A stretch of 64,000 nt of DNA from Hyposmocoma kahamanoa (lineage: Eukaryota > Arthropoda > Insecta > Lepidoptera > Cosmopterigidae). Below, piece after piece: positions 30,727-42,931 of the stretch (positions are counted from its first letter, which is position 1; the number at the start of each line of letters is the position of its first letter). The stretch lies in the NCBI RefSeq assembly GCF_003589595.1, contig NW_020654422.1:2181029-2245028 (forward strand). Reading direction: 5' to 3'. Under the pieces are notes generated by a model. The model made no database searches. It had not been told where the DNA came from and worked only from the letters and a program-made list of their open reading frames with translations. The translations under genes and the position numbers were made by a program.

Positions 30727-30950
30727 AGGCTCAATTTATATTGCGGCGCAACGGAATGGAAGCGAATTTTTGTAACAATATTATACATTGCATAATGAAC
30801 TTTATGGTCAATTATGTAACGTACAAACTAGATTTTGGTTCGTATCTAGTTTGTACGTTACGTAATTGACCATAAAGTTCATTATGCAATGTATAATATC
30901 GTTACAAAAATTCGCTTCCATTCCGTTCCGCCGCAATATAAATTGAGCCT
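30727..30950. mobile_element. Foldback MITE, 224 bp with about 106-bp arms
   Basis: The left arm starts AGGCTCAATTTATATTGCGG and the right arm ends with its near-perfect complement. Only about 12 bases around TTTTGGTTCGTA remain unpaired. A single-arm relative is at 35717-35803. Confidence 0.95.
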
Positions 30951-31799
30951 AAATTACCAATATCTTAAATAAAGGCCAACTAACACTACACCCATTTCTT
31001 AGCAAGGCATCTACTCACCAGTTAAGTTTTTTTTTTTTATTTTGCTTCCCAACTATTGTTGGCAACTTTTTTCTTAACTCTGTATACATCATTATGAAAA
31101 AGATTATAATCTACGTCTGAAGCTTAAGTCATGATTTAGGCAGACTGCTTAGTGAATACCTCGGCACAGTGTTAGTCGATCTTTATACTTCTTCCGATTT
31201 TAAGTAGCGTTATTTAAAAATATTTTATACAAAGGTCATTTTTTAATACTTAACGATCTAAAATAATCGACGCCACTCGAAAATATATTGAGCATTAATT
31301 AAAACAAATCGTTTCTATACATGGCCCAACTGTATAAATTATAATGGCGTGATGTCAAAACGAAAGTTCAACAGAACTCCTGTATCCACAATTGTAGTCT
31401 ATGTATTCCGTGGGACCCCTGACCATTTATATTTAAATTAACAAAACGTTGTATAAGAAAGAGTGAGAATTAAGTAACAAAAACTAGAAAAAGCTGAGTC
31501 GGTTTTCAGTACATCTTAGTAACACATTTAAATAACAGCATTTTTGCACAACTCATATTTTCATTGAACGATTCTAACGTTATCTATCATAAACACAAGT
31601 TAAAATAAAACATAATTTATACACCAGCGACCTTAAAAACTAACGCAATGTATTAAAACAACAAACAAAAATATTACAACAAAAGGAACAATTTGGCCGT
31701 TTGCCGCTTCAAGATGCATGGCGAGATAGCTCCACATACATTGTTTGGTACGTATAATTAGCAAAGTAAAATTCAAAAAGAACTCAGGTTTACCTATAT

Positions 31800-32005
31800 T
31801 GTTGTGGATATTCTAAAGATTCGCACGAAGCGTTACGCTTCCACATTTATATAGAGAAAGGCTATGGTTTGGCTACAGAGTGCAATTCCTTGAACACTAT
31901 AAACTTGAGCCTTGTAAGGCGACACTGAGGCATTATTTAGATGTGCATTCTTCATCGTCAACCTCATCGTAACTTTTTATCAGGTGAGTTGGAGGTCAAT
32001 TGCGC
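31800..32005 (+). pseudogene. LINE 3' end, second copy
   Basis: Shares CACGAAGCGTTACGCTTCCA, TTTATAT, GCAATTCCTTGAACACTATAA, CATCGTCAACCTCATCGTAA and GGAGGTCAATTGCGCA with 29540-29710 in the same order and orientation. Confidence 0.75.
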
Positions 32006-32010
32006 ACTTA

Positions 32011-32173
32011 GGCGATTATCACACTGTGCTGCACCACGCAGCGGAGTCCGCGGGGCGACTGATCATGCACCCCGCAGACTAGTACGGCGCGTGTTTTCTA
32101 TACCAATTGAGACATTTCGGTACAACGTTAAAAAACGCAGGTCCGCATACCGTTGCGTGGTGCGAGTATCGCC
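32011..32173. mobile_element. PIF/Harbinger-like MITE with TTA duplication
   Basis: Ends are GGCGATTATC and, inverted, GGCGATACTC, both followed by a GCACCACGCA block. TTA flanks the element at 32008-32010 and 32174-32176. A three-base TWA target duplication is the mark of PIF/Harbinger insertions. Length is 163 bp. Confidence 0.75.
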
Positions 32174-33149
32174 TTATTGTACGACATAGTGAATAATAAA
32201 CTACGTATTCTACTTTGAAAGTCCGTAAGTCTCCGGAGTGCAAAATTAAGTATGTTATTTATTCGCTGAAAATGTCACATACATTTTCAGCTACAAATTT
32301 ATATCGACATTAACAAAAGCTACTTAAAACAGAGTTCGCACGCGATACAACCTTGAAACATATTGCGGCCAAAATCGTAGGCAACGGCGATTTCAAGCAA
32401 CAAAACGCAGGTTTTTATTAGTATTTTATTTGTACTTGAAAGCAAGAGACGAATATTACTCAATAATTATAGAAAACACTTGAAATCCCCTATCGCCTAC
32501 GATAAATAAGAGACAAACAAAAACATATTCAAAAATTTCACACATCATATTTCATTAACCACTTATAAGATCCATAAAGTTATTAACTACATGTAAACAG
32601 TAATGTATTATGCACATTTCTTTATTTATTTTTTGTATTTTTTTCTTCTTGCTTTTACATAAACACACCTGCTAACATTTAAGTACCAAATCAGGTAGCC
32701 GTATTACCGTGTCAAATTTATATCCCCGATACAAATAACAGTGATAGCGACTGAGAATAAACGGACAAATGGTAAATGCAAGTTTCACAATAAATACAGA
32801 GGCAGTTGCTTAAAAAGATCGTCCAAACAATATTGGGAATGTGCAGTTATATTATCAATTTTGTTATGTCCCTTGATATAATAAACTTAATATGCCATCA
32901 CTCAGTCTTTCAATTCATGAACTGTATATAATACATATATCCAAAATTCAGCAATAAGCAATAGATAAAATGAAAATGATACAGTAAATTTCATTACATA
33001 TTTACAACAATTCTCGTTGAATACTCGCACTGCGGGACTATGTGCGGTGGCGAGTTTCGCGTATATTATTTGTAATTATTCTACATTGTTCTGGATTCTA
33101 CGTCATGAAGTATGGCTCAACGGTACATATAATGCTCAGAAAATTATTG

Positions 33150-33268
33150 GTACAGTCAAGCACGCATCACGCCTGACACTACTACTTTGGACCGTTCTTA
33201 TCGCAAACAGCATACAGTTGAATTTAAATCTTAAGTGTCAAGTTTAACGTACTCATATGTACACGGTA
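33150..33268. repeat. MITE copy (GTACAGTCA family)
   Basis: Shares GGTACAGTCA, TTTGGACCGTTCTTATCG, CATA-AGTTG-ATTTAAA and CTTAAGTGT with 53331-53450 in the same order. Confidence 0.75.
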
Positions 33269-35329
33269 CTAATGGACATGGATATGAAGTTGCGAATACA
33301 AATATGCTGAAAACTGGAAACTAGAATTCTATAATCTATCTTATTTGAAGGTGGAATAAAATAACATTTCATTGTGCGAAAGTGTTTTCCGCATGCAAGC
33401 AGCTAGTGAATGCAGTCGACAAATATTATATCTATAATATTCTATCGACTATTAGTCACGCTTATGCGATAGCCGAACATGTTTCATTTGAATCATCATC
33501 AGCCTATTATTCGTCCAACTGCTGGGCACAGTTTCATTTAAATTGTCAATTTTTGTAAGTTCACATATACTAAGTACATACATATACTGTATTTAGAACT
33601 GTCTATTAAAAATACAAAAATATTTAAAACTATTTCATTTTAACGCTATGTAGATAATCAAATCCACCTGTTTTTATTAAAAGGTATATTAATAAAACTT
33701 GATTTCGATACTAGTAGGCAACTATAACGTAATTAGGAATCATAAGAACGTCGTAACATTCACAATTTAGACATTTTTGGCAAAATCTTAGCTTCTTTCA
33801 CATTTTATCGATAAAACTGTCGACAACAACTACATGACTATTTAAAATATTTTTATGAAAACTGGCAACCCTGCAAGTGTCATTTTACTCCGTCTTCAAA
33901 AAAGACATACTATAAGAATGTCTCCACACAAGCTGGTAAAAAAATGCTTTATGTTCATGCTATAAGAGCCTCTGACCGGTTTACTGCGATTCTTTGTCGA
34001 TAGCTGTGGTGGCTCCCTTATTACCTGCAGCATACTTATACGCATTCAGTATGATTAGTATTGCTTGATGGGTACCAATGTCAAATCTGGATATTGTGGA
34101 CACGTTTCTTCAAATTCAAAATATATATAGTGAAGGCACAGACCACATACGCGAAACTCTAGTAGCTTGCCTTGTAAAGCGAATCGTTTAATCTTGTCAG
34201 ACACTAACTGTGCAACGTACTGGTAAAAGGTACAAGGTACTAGATTTTGTTTAAAAACTAAGTCACCGAGTAAAGGATGATGACCATTACTGCTTTCATT
34301 CTACTTTGCATGTCCCGCAAATTCATATTTTTAATTATCCTACATTAATTAAAACTACATTTTGATAATAGTCTCGAACCCATCAAAGCAGCAGTTTATT
34401 ATAAATTAAAAATCTAATTCATTTCCGGTTCAGTATTAATGGCGACGAAAGGTGACAGATTGCAGTTCATTAAATTTATATTATTTTAAAATAAAACTTA
34501 TTTTTAAGGAAAAATTTTCAGAGAGATCACAACTAGGCAGAAGAACTTCCTTACGTAGCGCAGCTGTATGCTGAAGCGCTGCTGGATGTTTTTTTCCAAT
34601 ATACTTATATATGAAAGATAATTCTGTAAGTTTGTTCGATTATTAGGCAGTTATAGGTTAGGAAAACTAGCTGCTTTATTATCAAATACATAAAAATCCG
34701 CTGCTTTAAATGAAAATCTAGGAATAGATTCAGAATCTAGATCTTCTGTGTTAAAATGCGCCATGTGTAGCTCATGGACATGCCAGTTTAACGTTAAGGC
34801 ATGCCTCCTTATTGCACCGTTCATCGTCCTTTATCGAGTGTTTTGTGATGCGTGTTTTGTTCTATTCTGTTCAAGGTATAGCATTTTATAAATGCCACGG
34901 ACAATGTCGTTGAAAGTGCAGGGCACATATAAAATTTTACTGGCTGTCGAAACGATAGAAGAATAAAATAGATACCTACGGATAACGATGGTACGCATAG
35001 CGCGTTTGAGAAACTTAGGAAATATTTAAGTACAATTCTTGGACAGATTTAGTTTGGATTGTTTGAAAGGACAGAACCAGGTTTTCAGTCAAAAAACAGC
35101 AAAGTTGCACAATTAGTAAATAGCTAAGCTTATTCCCTTACTTTATGATTCGAGTAATCTTGTAATGTTTTTACAGGTACGTCGTAATTAATTTAGTTCT
35201 TCTTTGAGATGACAATGACTTATGAAGAAAAACTATGTATGATTACGTTGGTCATAAAGTTAAGTGAATTAGCTTTCAGTTGTGTATGTGAGCGTCTGGG
35301 AGAAGACCTCCTCCTTCCGGGATGGATGC

Positions 35330-35448
35330 CTACTTTTCTTTCTTGTCTGTGTTGTTCGTGGAGTTGTCGGTCTCTTCTGTCTCCTCGTCCGAGTAGTTAA
35401 TTGGCTCCTCGCCTGGCTTCAGGAGCCGCCCGACAAGGTCGTATTTCT
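35330..35448 (-). CDS. MSBP: MSBP last exon
   Basis: On the minus strand the acceptor is ATTATTCCAG and the exon reads (E)[20 protein letters not shown] followed by an acidic, Thr/Asn-rich tail ending DKKEK and TAG. KYxxVGxLLKxGEEP is the conserved C-terminal signature of PGRMC proteins. It is separated from the previous core exon by 5.5 kb. Confidence 0.95.
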
Positions 35449-38400
35449 CTGGAATAATAGAAAAATAATATAATATATGGATTAGAATGTTACAAAATAT
35501 CCTTCACAGCTTTGATAAACATTTTCACACGAACGTGTCACAGGGTTAAGTACATGTCACCGTAATTTCATGACAATTGTTGTTGCAATTTCGTGTTAGA
35601 GTGGTGATTACACACGGCGACTTTATATGCAGTAGCTAATTCTCTACTAAACTAGATAAGAGCCAAAACCTTCCGCGGAATGCGCGAGGATTCTCGAACA
35701 TGCGCGACAATTTCACAATTGACCATAAAGTTCATTATGCTATGTACAATATTGTTACAAAAAGTCGCTTCCATTCCGCTCCGACGCAATGTAAATTGAG
35801 CCTTATGGAATAAGAGTTTTAAGATGGGAGAAGCGATGACAGGCTGCAACGTGTATTGGCAGTGGATACAACACTTTACAGCGAATTACACATCACATAC
35901 AGTGAATTACACACAGGGTTATTTTTAAAATACTAACAACCTTTCAGGACTGTATTACTAACATTATAAACAACAACTTTTGTTCCATGAGTTTTAATAA
36001 CTTATCAAATTTTAAATTTCATACAAAAATAAATAGATCACTTTAAACGGTAACAACTCTGTGCAGGACGGGGGTGGAATTCGTCGCGGAGGACATTTTG
36101 GACTTTTGGACTTTGTACATATTTAATTTTTGTAAAAAGTCATGGAACAAAAGTTGTTGTTTATGACAGTAGTAATATAGTCCTGTGAGGTTATTAGTAT
36201 TTTAAAAATAACTCTGAATATACCACGTCCTACAGATCTCCGGTAAGATCAAAAACTTTAAAACGAAATAAGATAAAATGTATTTTCATATAATGTTACA
36301 AGTGAACATTTTAAATGCCCAGCTAGCTGCAAAACAAATGTAGTTTCGTCACACACAATGGCTATAAACAAAGCTCTGTTAATAGAGTAATTAGTCTAGT
36401 TTACACGTTCGAATCATTTAGCCAAGGTGAGGTCTGTTCACTCTGCGTACTAAATACTATCTGTTGTCTTTTATTTTAGTAGCCTCTTCCTGTGCCAGAT
36501 ATATGTATACATGACACTAAACCACGGATATTCACTGGCTACGATATGCTGACCTGCCTCCATCGCTTCGTCAGTTCTTTTCAATCATGTAGTTGTGTGG
36601 TTTTATTAAAGAAGTTTTAATTACAGTTGTACGTACGCCAAGGACTAAGCATCGACACAGAACAGTCAAAAGTTAAGGGTAAATATGAGAAAAACGTTTT
36701 CCTTTTCTTCTTATTTGAAGCATTATTCTTTATTTATTGTAAATATCGCACGTGAATCCAAATACTGTCGTAACTCAAAAATGATTGAATTGAAAAACAC
36801 AATTTAAAAATTAAAAAAAAAAAAAACAGAATGAACCATATAGCGAATAATGGGATTCTTTTTATTTGTACACAATAAATAATCATCGACTTTTGGTAGT
36901 ACTTTCATGAACTTTCAAATTGTGTTTTCTCAATTCCACAATTTTGCGTTACGACATTATGTGATTCGGATACTATATTAATAACACAATTATTTCCTGA
37001 AAAAGAATGAATATTCAAAAAACAAACTTATGCAAAATAAAAGCACATACTGATGAATGAATGAATATATTACAAATGCAGTAAGTTATATAATTTTCAT
37101 GGAAATTGAACACATACATGAGATTTATGAATGGCAGTAGGAAAATGCATTGAGGAAAACCAATTCTTTGTTATTATTTATTATTCCTATAAGTATATAG
37201 TTATTATTCCTATAAGCATGAAATAAAAACCAAGATTGAAGAAATTCCATTGTATTCCAGTCAATATAACAATATGATTGATTGAAATAGTGAATATTTT
37301 TATTGTTAGTCAGTGGAATAATGTACGGAATCACATTCATTGTCTTATTAAAAATCAGCAGTTTATTATTAAATATATATAATATAATAAATAAATATTA
37401 GACAACATCACGTACGTTGCTCTGATCACAAAGTAAGTAGCTAAAGCACTTGTGTTATGGAAATCGATATCCATGTACCGACTGTACCACAAGCAACCAG
37501 ACCCAAGACAATATACAAAAGTTAGTTTCTACGCTGACCCGGCCGGGGATCGAACCCGGGACCCCAGAGATGGCGACACCATGAAAACCGGCGTGCAAGC
37601 CACTCGACCACGGCGGTCGTTCAAGGATTTATAAAAAAAACCCTGAGATAAATTGTTGCAAACGCAACAGAATTATTGTGACTTAATTGAATGTAATTTT
37701 CGAAGCATTAACAAAACGCTCGTCAAGGGCGCATTACGTAGGCCGGGGGTTCTATTTTGAACCAATCGACTAACGCCACAAACATGTTATTTCATCCCTA
37801 CGATATTATTTTTACATTATCTATTTAACGAACTTTTGCACGAACTAACAAAGGTCAAAAAGGACGTTCACCTTTGAATTGTACTTTCATAAGAATCTAC
37901 TACTGTTTAGCAATTAATGGCTAATAACTACTGTAAACCTGTAATCTATTGCCAATATTTTACTTTCAACTATAAATCGTCTTTAATTTAACGAGCTTGT
38001 CGAGATCGTCTACATCTTCTACTTGGGTCTGGCAGCTACATAAATAATATGATCAAAATGCTGTAATGGGAAAAATTGTTGTTTTTTAATCATTTTTATC
38101 AACATGCACATATAATTTGTGTGCTTTAAAGTTGACTATATAGTTACACCACATAGTTGTTTATTGTTGTATTTAGAACTCGTAAATATTATTGACACTT
38201 AACAGGTTTACATAATCTCATGTTATATCAGTAGATTACATACCAAACCCACTAGATTTATCTATAGGCAATAACAATATTAATCTACCTAATGTTTTAA
38301 CTTATCGTTACAATTTCCTTTTTATAGACAATTAAGTATTAATGAAAAATATCATTCTTATATCAGCAAGTACACATTAAAAAACAAAATATGTGTATAA

Positions 38401-41400
38401 CATTAATTCTAACACTACTGTATAGATAAAAGATGTAGCAATGCCTAGTTTGATGTTAGTTAAGTAAGCTAAGTTACATAATAGGTGAGGTGCATAGAGA
38501 ATGTAATTGACTAACTTTTCAACTTTTCCCCAACTTTGTTAATGGTTCAATGTTTATATTTTCTTCTGAACATGATGATAATGAATCGGAAATTCCTTAT
38601 TTAATGTCTCGACTAACACCAGAGATGTTAATGGTTAAAGTCATTGGTGGGGGTTTTTTAAGTAGTAAAATAATCTCTGTACTAGTAAAATAAATCTAAG
38701 TATGTGGAGGAGCCATTATTGTTATGACGTCACAAATAAGTACAATTGTTTTTTGTAAAAAACGATTTCTACTACCTACTTATTACTACTACTACTACCT
38801 ACTCATTTTTCAACATTAGATTGTCTTGTTGTTGACTAAACTTCATTCATGTCTATTTTTAATGCCAAAGAAAAGCTCTAAATTAATACCATGTTTTTCA
38901 AGCCTTTATTAAATATGGTTGAATCTAATATCAATGGTGCGGTTTAAAATGCTGCAGACTTTATTGTCTCTATATGGTTTAGAGTATTAAGGTACTAGCA
39001 TGTGATGTTATGTTGTACTGCCTGTACTTGTTTTAAAAGCATTACTTTACAGATAAAACAATTCATTACACACCCAAAAATAATAATATCACAATCATTC
39101 GTGTTTTTCTATATTTCAAGGTGTGATATCTTAATGACATAACACAGATTGATAACAGATAAAATGGTATTTTATAAGCAATTTTTTACAAGGACATTGA
39201 TTCAAAAATACATTCTCAATTATAACAATATATTAAATTGCCTCTTCTGTCCATTATTTAATCAATCAGTCTGTCAATTACTTATACACTTGTTATTGAT
39301 TGTGTTCAATTATTGAAGTAAATAAAGACAACTGAAAGAAAATTGCATTTTATTCTTTTTAAAAACAAACAATTGCATCTGGGAAAGAGCATTGCGGAAT
39401 GATTCCTCTGCCCACCAAAGAGTGACAGTTGATCAAAAAGCTTTCATATAGGGTATGTTGGAAAGATATTATTGCCTCATAAAAGCATTCGGAATATTCA
39501 AATCCTTTTTTTTTTAATTTATTTATTTAGGAAAACATAGTCTTATACAAATCTTACAAAAAATACATTAACTTATTAACCAACCCAGATGGTTCCATTA
39601 AATACATACAAGTACTACAAAATATGAATTTGTACAATGGACACCAATCTAAAATGAAAAGAATTGGTGACACTTATCAGAAAATAAATAAACAATATAT
39701 TGTAGACACTAATTAAACCAGCTGTCAGAGGTCTGAGTTTATTCACAGGGTCCTCTGTCAAATGTAATATCTCCCACTTTTTTCTTGTATCATCAATGAT
39801 ACCGAAAAAATGTCAGTGTCTTTCTATTTCTTTTTATAGTACCTACATGAGCGTCAAATAAATATGTTTTTAGGGTAATTTGTAGAACTAGAGCAACATA
39901 AAAATGTATTTTTGGTAAGGGAGGAGATACTAGGAATATTAAAGTTAATTAAACAGAGTCTGTACCACCGTTCACTATTTTAAAGAAAAATTTCATCCAA
40001 AAAGACATGTCTGTTGATTAGGGTATCCATAACCTTTTGGCGGCCATTTTATAGTCCACAAAGGAGGGTCCGGATTGGTAGTCTAAAGATTTAAGAAATC
40101 TATTTGGGACTTTCTCTAGGTGAGCAATATGAAGAGCGTATTGAGGCTCCAAATGACGCATGCAAATTGTAAAAGCCATTGTAAAAAAGAGTAATATAGG
40201 ATTTTATAGGTAAATATTTTAGTGAAAGGTCTAGTATGGCGAAGAATCATTCCAAGTTGCTTATAAGCTCTGTTAATTATATTATTGATATTAATGAGCT
40301 TGGCATCGAGTGTCACCATTAGGTCTCTAATTTCATGCACTCTCTTTAAATTTTAATGTTTGGTGTAAAAAAGGCTGATTAACATTTGCACTGCCTCATC
40401 TCGATCAGAAATTTTCAAATGAAAAACTGACCTGAAATCATAAGTTCCAGTAAACATTCGTAATTTTATGGAATGTATATGGGCCACTCACCTTCACTGT
40501 CTCCGAGGAGTCTTCCCTTATTCTTCTCCCATAGCATACGGGCATGCTCGGGTGTTAGGTCTATATTATGGCAGAAAGTCCACTAAGCTTGAATCACGGC
40601 ACATGACAGTTAATTTCGAGTTTAAAAGCATAGACCCCTTGCACAATGTGATGATTGTTAATGTTAGAATTTGTAATACTTGGTGGCTATGGTGCTGTAG
40701 AATGACTGAATGAATGCACTTTAAATGAAGTAGGATTTTGCAAATGATACAATCCTTTTTTAACCATAAGCTAACATTGCCATGAACTATGGAACAAACT
40801 TGTAAGTAGGAGTAGAACAAATTTGTGTTAGTTACAACAATAGATCACCTACATATGATACACCTGAGCAAGTCACAGCAAGAGTAAGAAATGAAATGGT
40901 ACAGTGTTGCTGGTATTTACCTCTGAACTGGGCTTCCCACTCTTTCACGGATTCCATTTCCAAAGAGTTGAGATCACTCAGATCATCATACTCTTTGTCA
41001 GAGGATGTTACTGAGAATGTGGCTAGCCCCCTCGATGCATCCTTTCCACCAAACGCCGCATATGGCCCACCTAAAAAAGTATCGATGTGCATTACGTATG
41101 TATAATTTATTCGGAAATGATAATGACGCACAACGTGTCCCTGCTATTTATAAACAGAGACGCCTTAAACAAAATACTTACCGGGCCCGTAGAAGCGGCG
41201 CCCCCGGGTCACATCGAATATCCACCCATTGACTGCAACCAAAACTCTGCCATCAGGCTGCGTCCCGTCGTATTGACGCAGTTCTGCCACCGTCATGTCT
41301 TTACGTATCTTCGGCAACTCGGGCACCGGCGGCTCCATATATACCATTCCGAATCTACTTTTCAGTATTTTATACAACAACAAAGCGATAATCGCGGTCA

Positions 41401-41506
41401 GCAGCAAGTTTATAGGGCTGTAAATGATCTCATTTATGATAGTAATAACTGCGCCAGGACTCTCGCCCTCGCTTGGTACCGCTTTAGATTCCGGTGCTGA
41501 TGTCAT
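35330..41506 (-). CDS. MSBP: Membrane steroid/haem-binding protein (MSBP/PGRMC family), three core exons
   Basis: Minus-strand gene with exons 41506-41182, 41070-40921 and 35448-35330, giving 197 residues with matching phases (1 and 1). A short N-terminal segment rich in Ser/Glu is followed by one membrane span (about residues 27-46, [16 protein letters not shown]). The cytochrome-b5-like domain follows: [52 protein letters not shown] and EYDDLSDL. The Tyr residues of RRFYGPG and GPYAAF match the pair near the haem in PGRMC1. The C-terminal tail is acidic, as in PGRMC. Family members sit in the ER membrane, bind haem and assist sterol metabolism and cytochrome P450s. Confidence 0.95.
35717..35803 (+). 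repeat. Single arm of the 30.7-kb foldback family
   Basis: Matches 30850-30950: AATTGACCATAAAGTTCATT, TGTACAATATTGTTACAAAA and CGCTTCCATTCCG then GTAAATTGAGCCT. Confidence 0.85.
35916..36214. mobile_element. TIR element with about 80-bp ends
   Basis: Left AGGGTTATTTTTAAAATACT and CAACAACTTTTGTTCCATGA recur inverted at 36135-36214. The interior carries a GC-rich patch near 36065-36095. Confidence 0.88.
36760..36960. mobile_element. Foldback MITE, 0.2 kb
   Basis: Left AAATACTGTCGTAACTCAAA with TTGAAAAACACAATTT is inverted at 36908-36960 (AAATTGTGTTTTCTCAATTC ... GTTACGACATTAT). Single-end relatives are at 4501-4550, 49370-49440 and 54337-54388. Confidence 0.85.
37371..37620 (-). mobile_element. 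tRNA-derived SINE, family 2, minus strand
   Basis: On the minus strand the head reads GTCGAGTGGCTTG (A box) and GGTTCGATCC (B box), with a body ending in CTGATCACAAAG-type sequence and an ATATTTATTTATTATAT tail. The copy at 51621-51848 is in the opposite orientation. Confidence 0.88.
39510..40350 (-). pseudogene. LINE reverse transcriptase C-terminal fragment, minus strand
   Basis: Minus strand 40340-40116 reads [35 protein letters not shown] and [19 protein letters not shown], the region after the RT core in Jockey/CR1-like elements (IRDLGV-LD-KL ... YKQLGFI). The frame then breaks; sequence down to about 39510 is probably the rest of its 3' end. Confidence 0.85.
40492..40560 (-). CDS. Candidate MSBP cassette exon, 69 nt
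   Basis: On the minus strand the interval is bounded by CATAATATAG and GAAG|GTGAGT. Entering in phase 1 from the exon ending at 40921 it reads [23 protein letters not shown] and returns to phase 1 for the last exon. It would add 23 residues between QFR and EKYDLVG, at the end of the b5 fold. No stop codon interrupts it. Homology is unknown to me, so this is a prediction from splice signals and phase. Confidence 0.5.
40921..41070 (-). CDS. MSBP: MSBP exon 2
   Basis: Minus-strand acceptor TACTTTTTTAG, donor AGAG|GTAAAT. It encodes [40 protein letters not shown] and AQFR. Phase 1 at both ends. Confidence 0.96.
41182..41506 (-). CDS. MSBP: MSBP exon 1 with start codon
   Basis: The ATG at 41506-41504 opens [20 protein letters not shown]. 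Upstream the frame stays open but the earlier start would be GTG, so this is the first ATG. The exon carries the membrane span and the first half of the b5 fold and ends GRRFYGPG with donor CCCG|GTAAGT. Confidence 0.94.
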
Positions 41507-42570
41507 GGTCGAAACACGACGGAATTTATATATGGAAACTAAACTTCTACGAAATTTATATAAATTTCTGAAAACTCCAATCACGAAATTAGTATGTAAA
41601 GCAATGTAAAGAATTAAAAAATCACAGACGGTCTGACGTCAACCATCAATCAACGATAGTGATGTGCGATCGATTTATCGATTATTCAAATAATCGGTAG
41701 GGATTTCAATTTTTGATCCATACATTGTGAAAAAAATCTAAAAAACAGTATGTCGCATTAAATGTTTGGCTTAATTTCGTTTGAAAAATGTAATTAAATG
41801 AGTAAAATTTTTATTTAACATATAAGTAAAATAAAAATACGATATAATACACATACGAACAAAAACATTAAATCAGAATAATTGTTACTAAACTGTCTCT
41901 AAATATCGAGCTTGATATGCTACTGTATTTAACCATTAGTACAAAAAGGCCATTCAGTTTTTTTCTGTTTTCTTAGTCGTTTTAGCCAATAAAAATAAAT
42001 CGTTAATGTTAAAAACCAAAATATGTCATCAAGAAATGAAATTCCGTGGTTATAAGCTATGTTATTAAAAACCTTTTAGTTTATAAAATAAATATATCAT
42101 TTATAGAATAAATAAATCAAAATAAATACAGAATGGGGAAAAAAAATCTGAAAAAGCTCACTTTATTAATTTCCCAAAAAAATGTGCTTTAAAAGAAAAC
42201 TGTAGTTGACATTTCCTTTTAAAGGAAAACATTGCAACCAAAATGTAAACATTTTAAAAACGGTTTCATGATAAATATGAACTTTGTAATATGATATTGA
42301 TACTAGAAATACACTGCAATAATTTTAATGTTTATAATTCAATCATTAAGGAAAAAATTAAAATTATTATCTAATAAATGACTGTGTTATTGTCTTTTTA
42401 TAACAAATATAATAGTTTCTGCCTGTCCCAATGAAAGACAGAAGGGATGGTATGTGTTTAAAGGTACAATAAGCGCTATCTAGTTAAGAGTATGAGTTGA
42501 CAAACAATATCACAACCATAGGTCGGAAAAAAGTGTTCCAAATGTAATACATGTATAGATGTAGTAGCTA

Positions 42571-42931
42571 GACATGCCTTTAGAGTTGTTAAAACCACAG
42601 TATACATTACTTTTTTCGAATTCCTGATTTCCGGAAATGGTTTTACTACTTCGTGAGACAAAAGCTACTCACCTAGTAGTTTTATCTTACGATATTGGAC
42701 GACGACGCTGTAAATGCGATGTTGCAGTAGATAACTAACTTTTCATTACAGTAATACTGCTTGGCGGAAAAAATAAGTATGGTAGCAGTATTTCCCTGGA
42801 CGTTCGTTCACACAAGGAGCTTTACTGCAATGCTGATAATGACGAATAATGCTTAAAACCGTTTTCTGAAATCCGGAATTCTTTTTTTAATAATGAATTA
42901 AAATTTGGTGGTTTTAACAACTCTGTATCAC
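42571..42931. mobile_element. TIR element, about 360 bp
   Basis: Left GAGTTGTTAAAACCAC with TTCGAATTCCTGATTTCCGG recurs inverted at 42856-42931 (TCTGAAATCCGGAATTC ... GTGGTTTTAACAACTC). Confidence 0.75.

Larger units (their letters stand above)
27512..35329. other. Intergenic region between convergent CBP and MSBP
   Basis: Contains the CBP 3' UTR, MITEs at 28417-28550 and 32011-32173, a lepidopteran repeat at 28908-29110, LINE-tail copies at 29450-29720 and 31800-32005, a 224-bp foldback at 30727-30950 and a small MITE at 33150-33268. No conserved reading frame was seen. The MSBP 3' UTR must end somewhere in its right part; TTTATT at 34675-34680 (AATAAA on the minus strand) is one candidate. 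Confidence 0.7.
35449..40920 (-). other. MSBP large intron with repeats and one possible cassette exon
   Basis: Holds an MITE arm at 35717-35803, a TIR element at 35916-36214, a foldback at 36760-36960, a SINE at 37371-37620, a LINE fragment at 39510-40350 and a candidate exon at 40492-40560. 37650-39450 appears to be ordinary AT-rich sequence. Confidence 0.7.

Noticed and set aside
33017..33247. 76-codon frame (MNTRTAGLCAVASFAY...)
   Set aside because: Its second half overlaps the MITE family at 33150-33268, so the frame is coincidental.
41507..41584. N-terminal extension of MSBP upstream of 41506
   Set aside because: The extended frame would begin with GTG and no ATG occurs in it. The sequence [10 protein letters not shown] fits the usual short N terminus.
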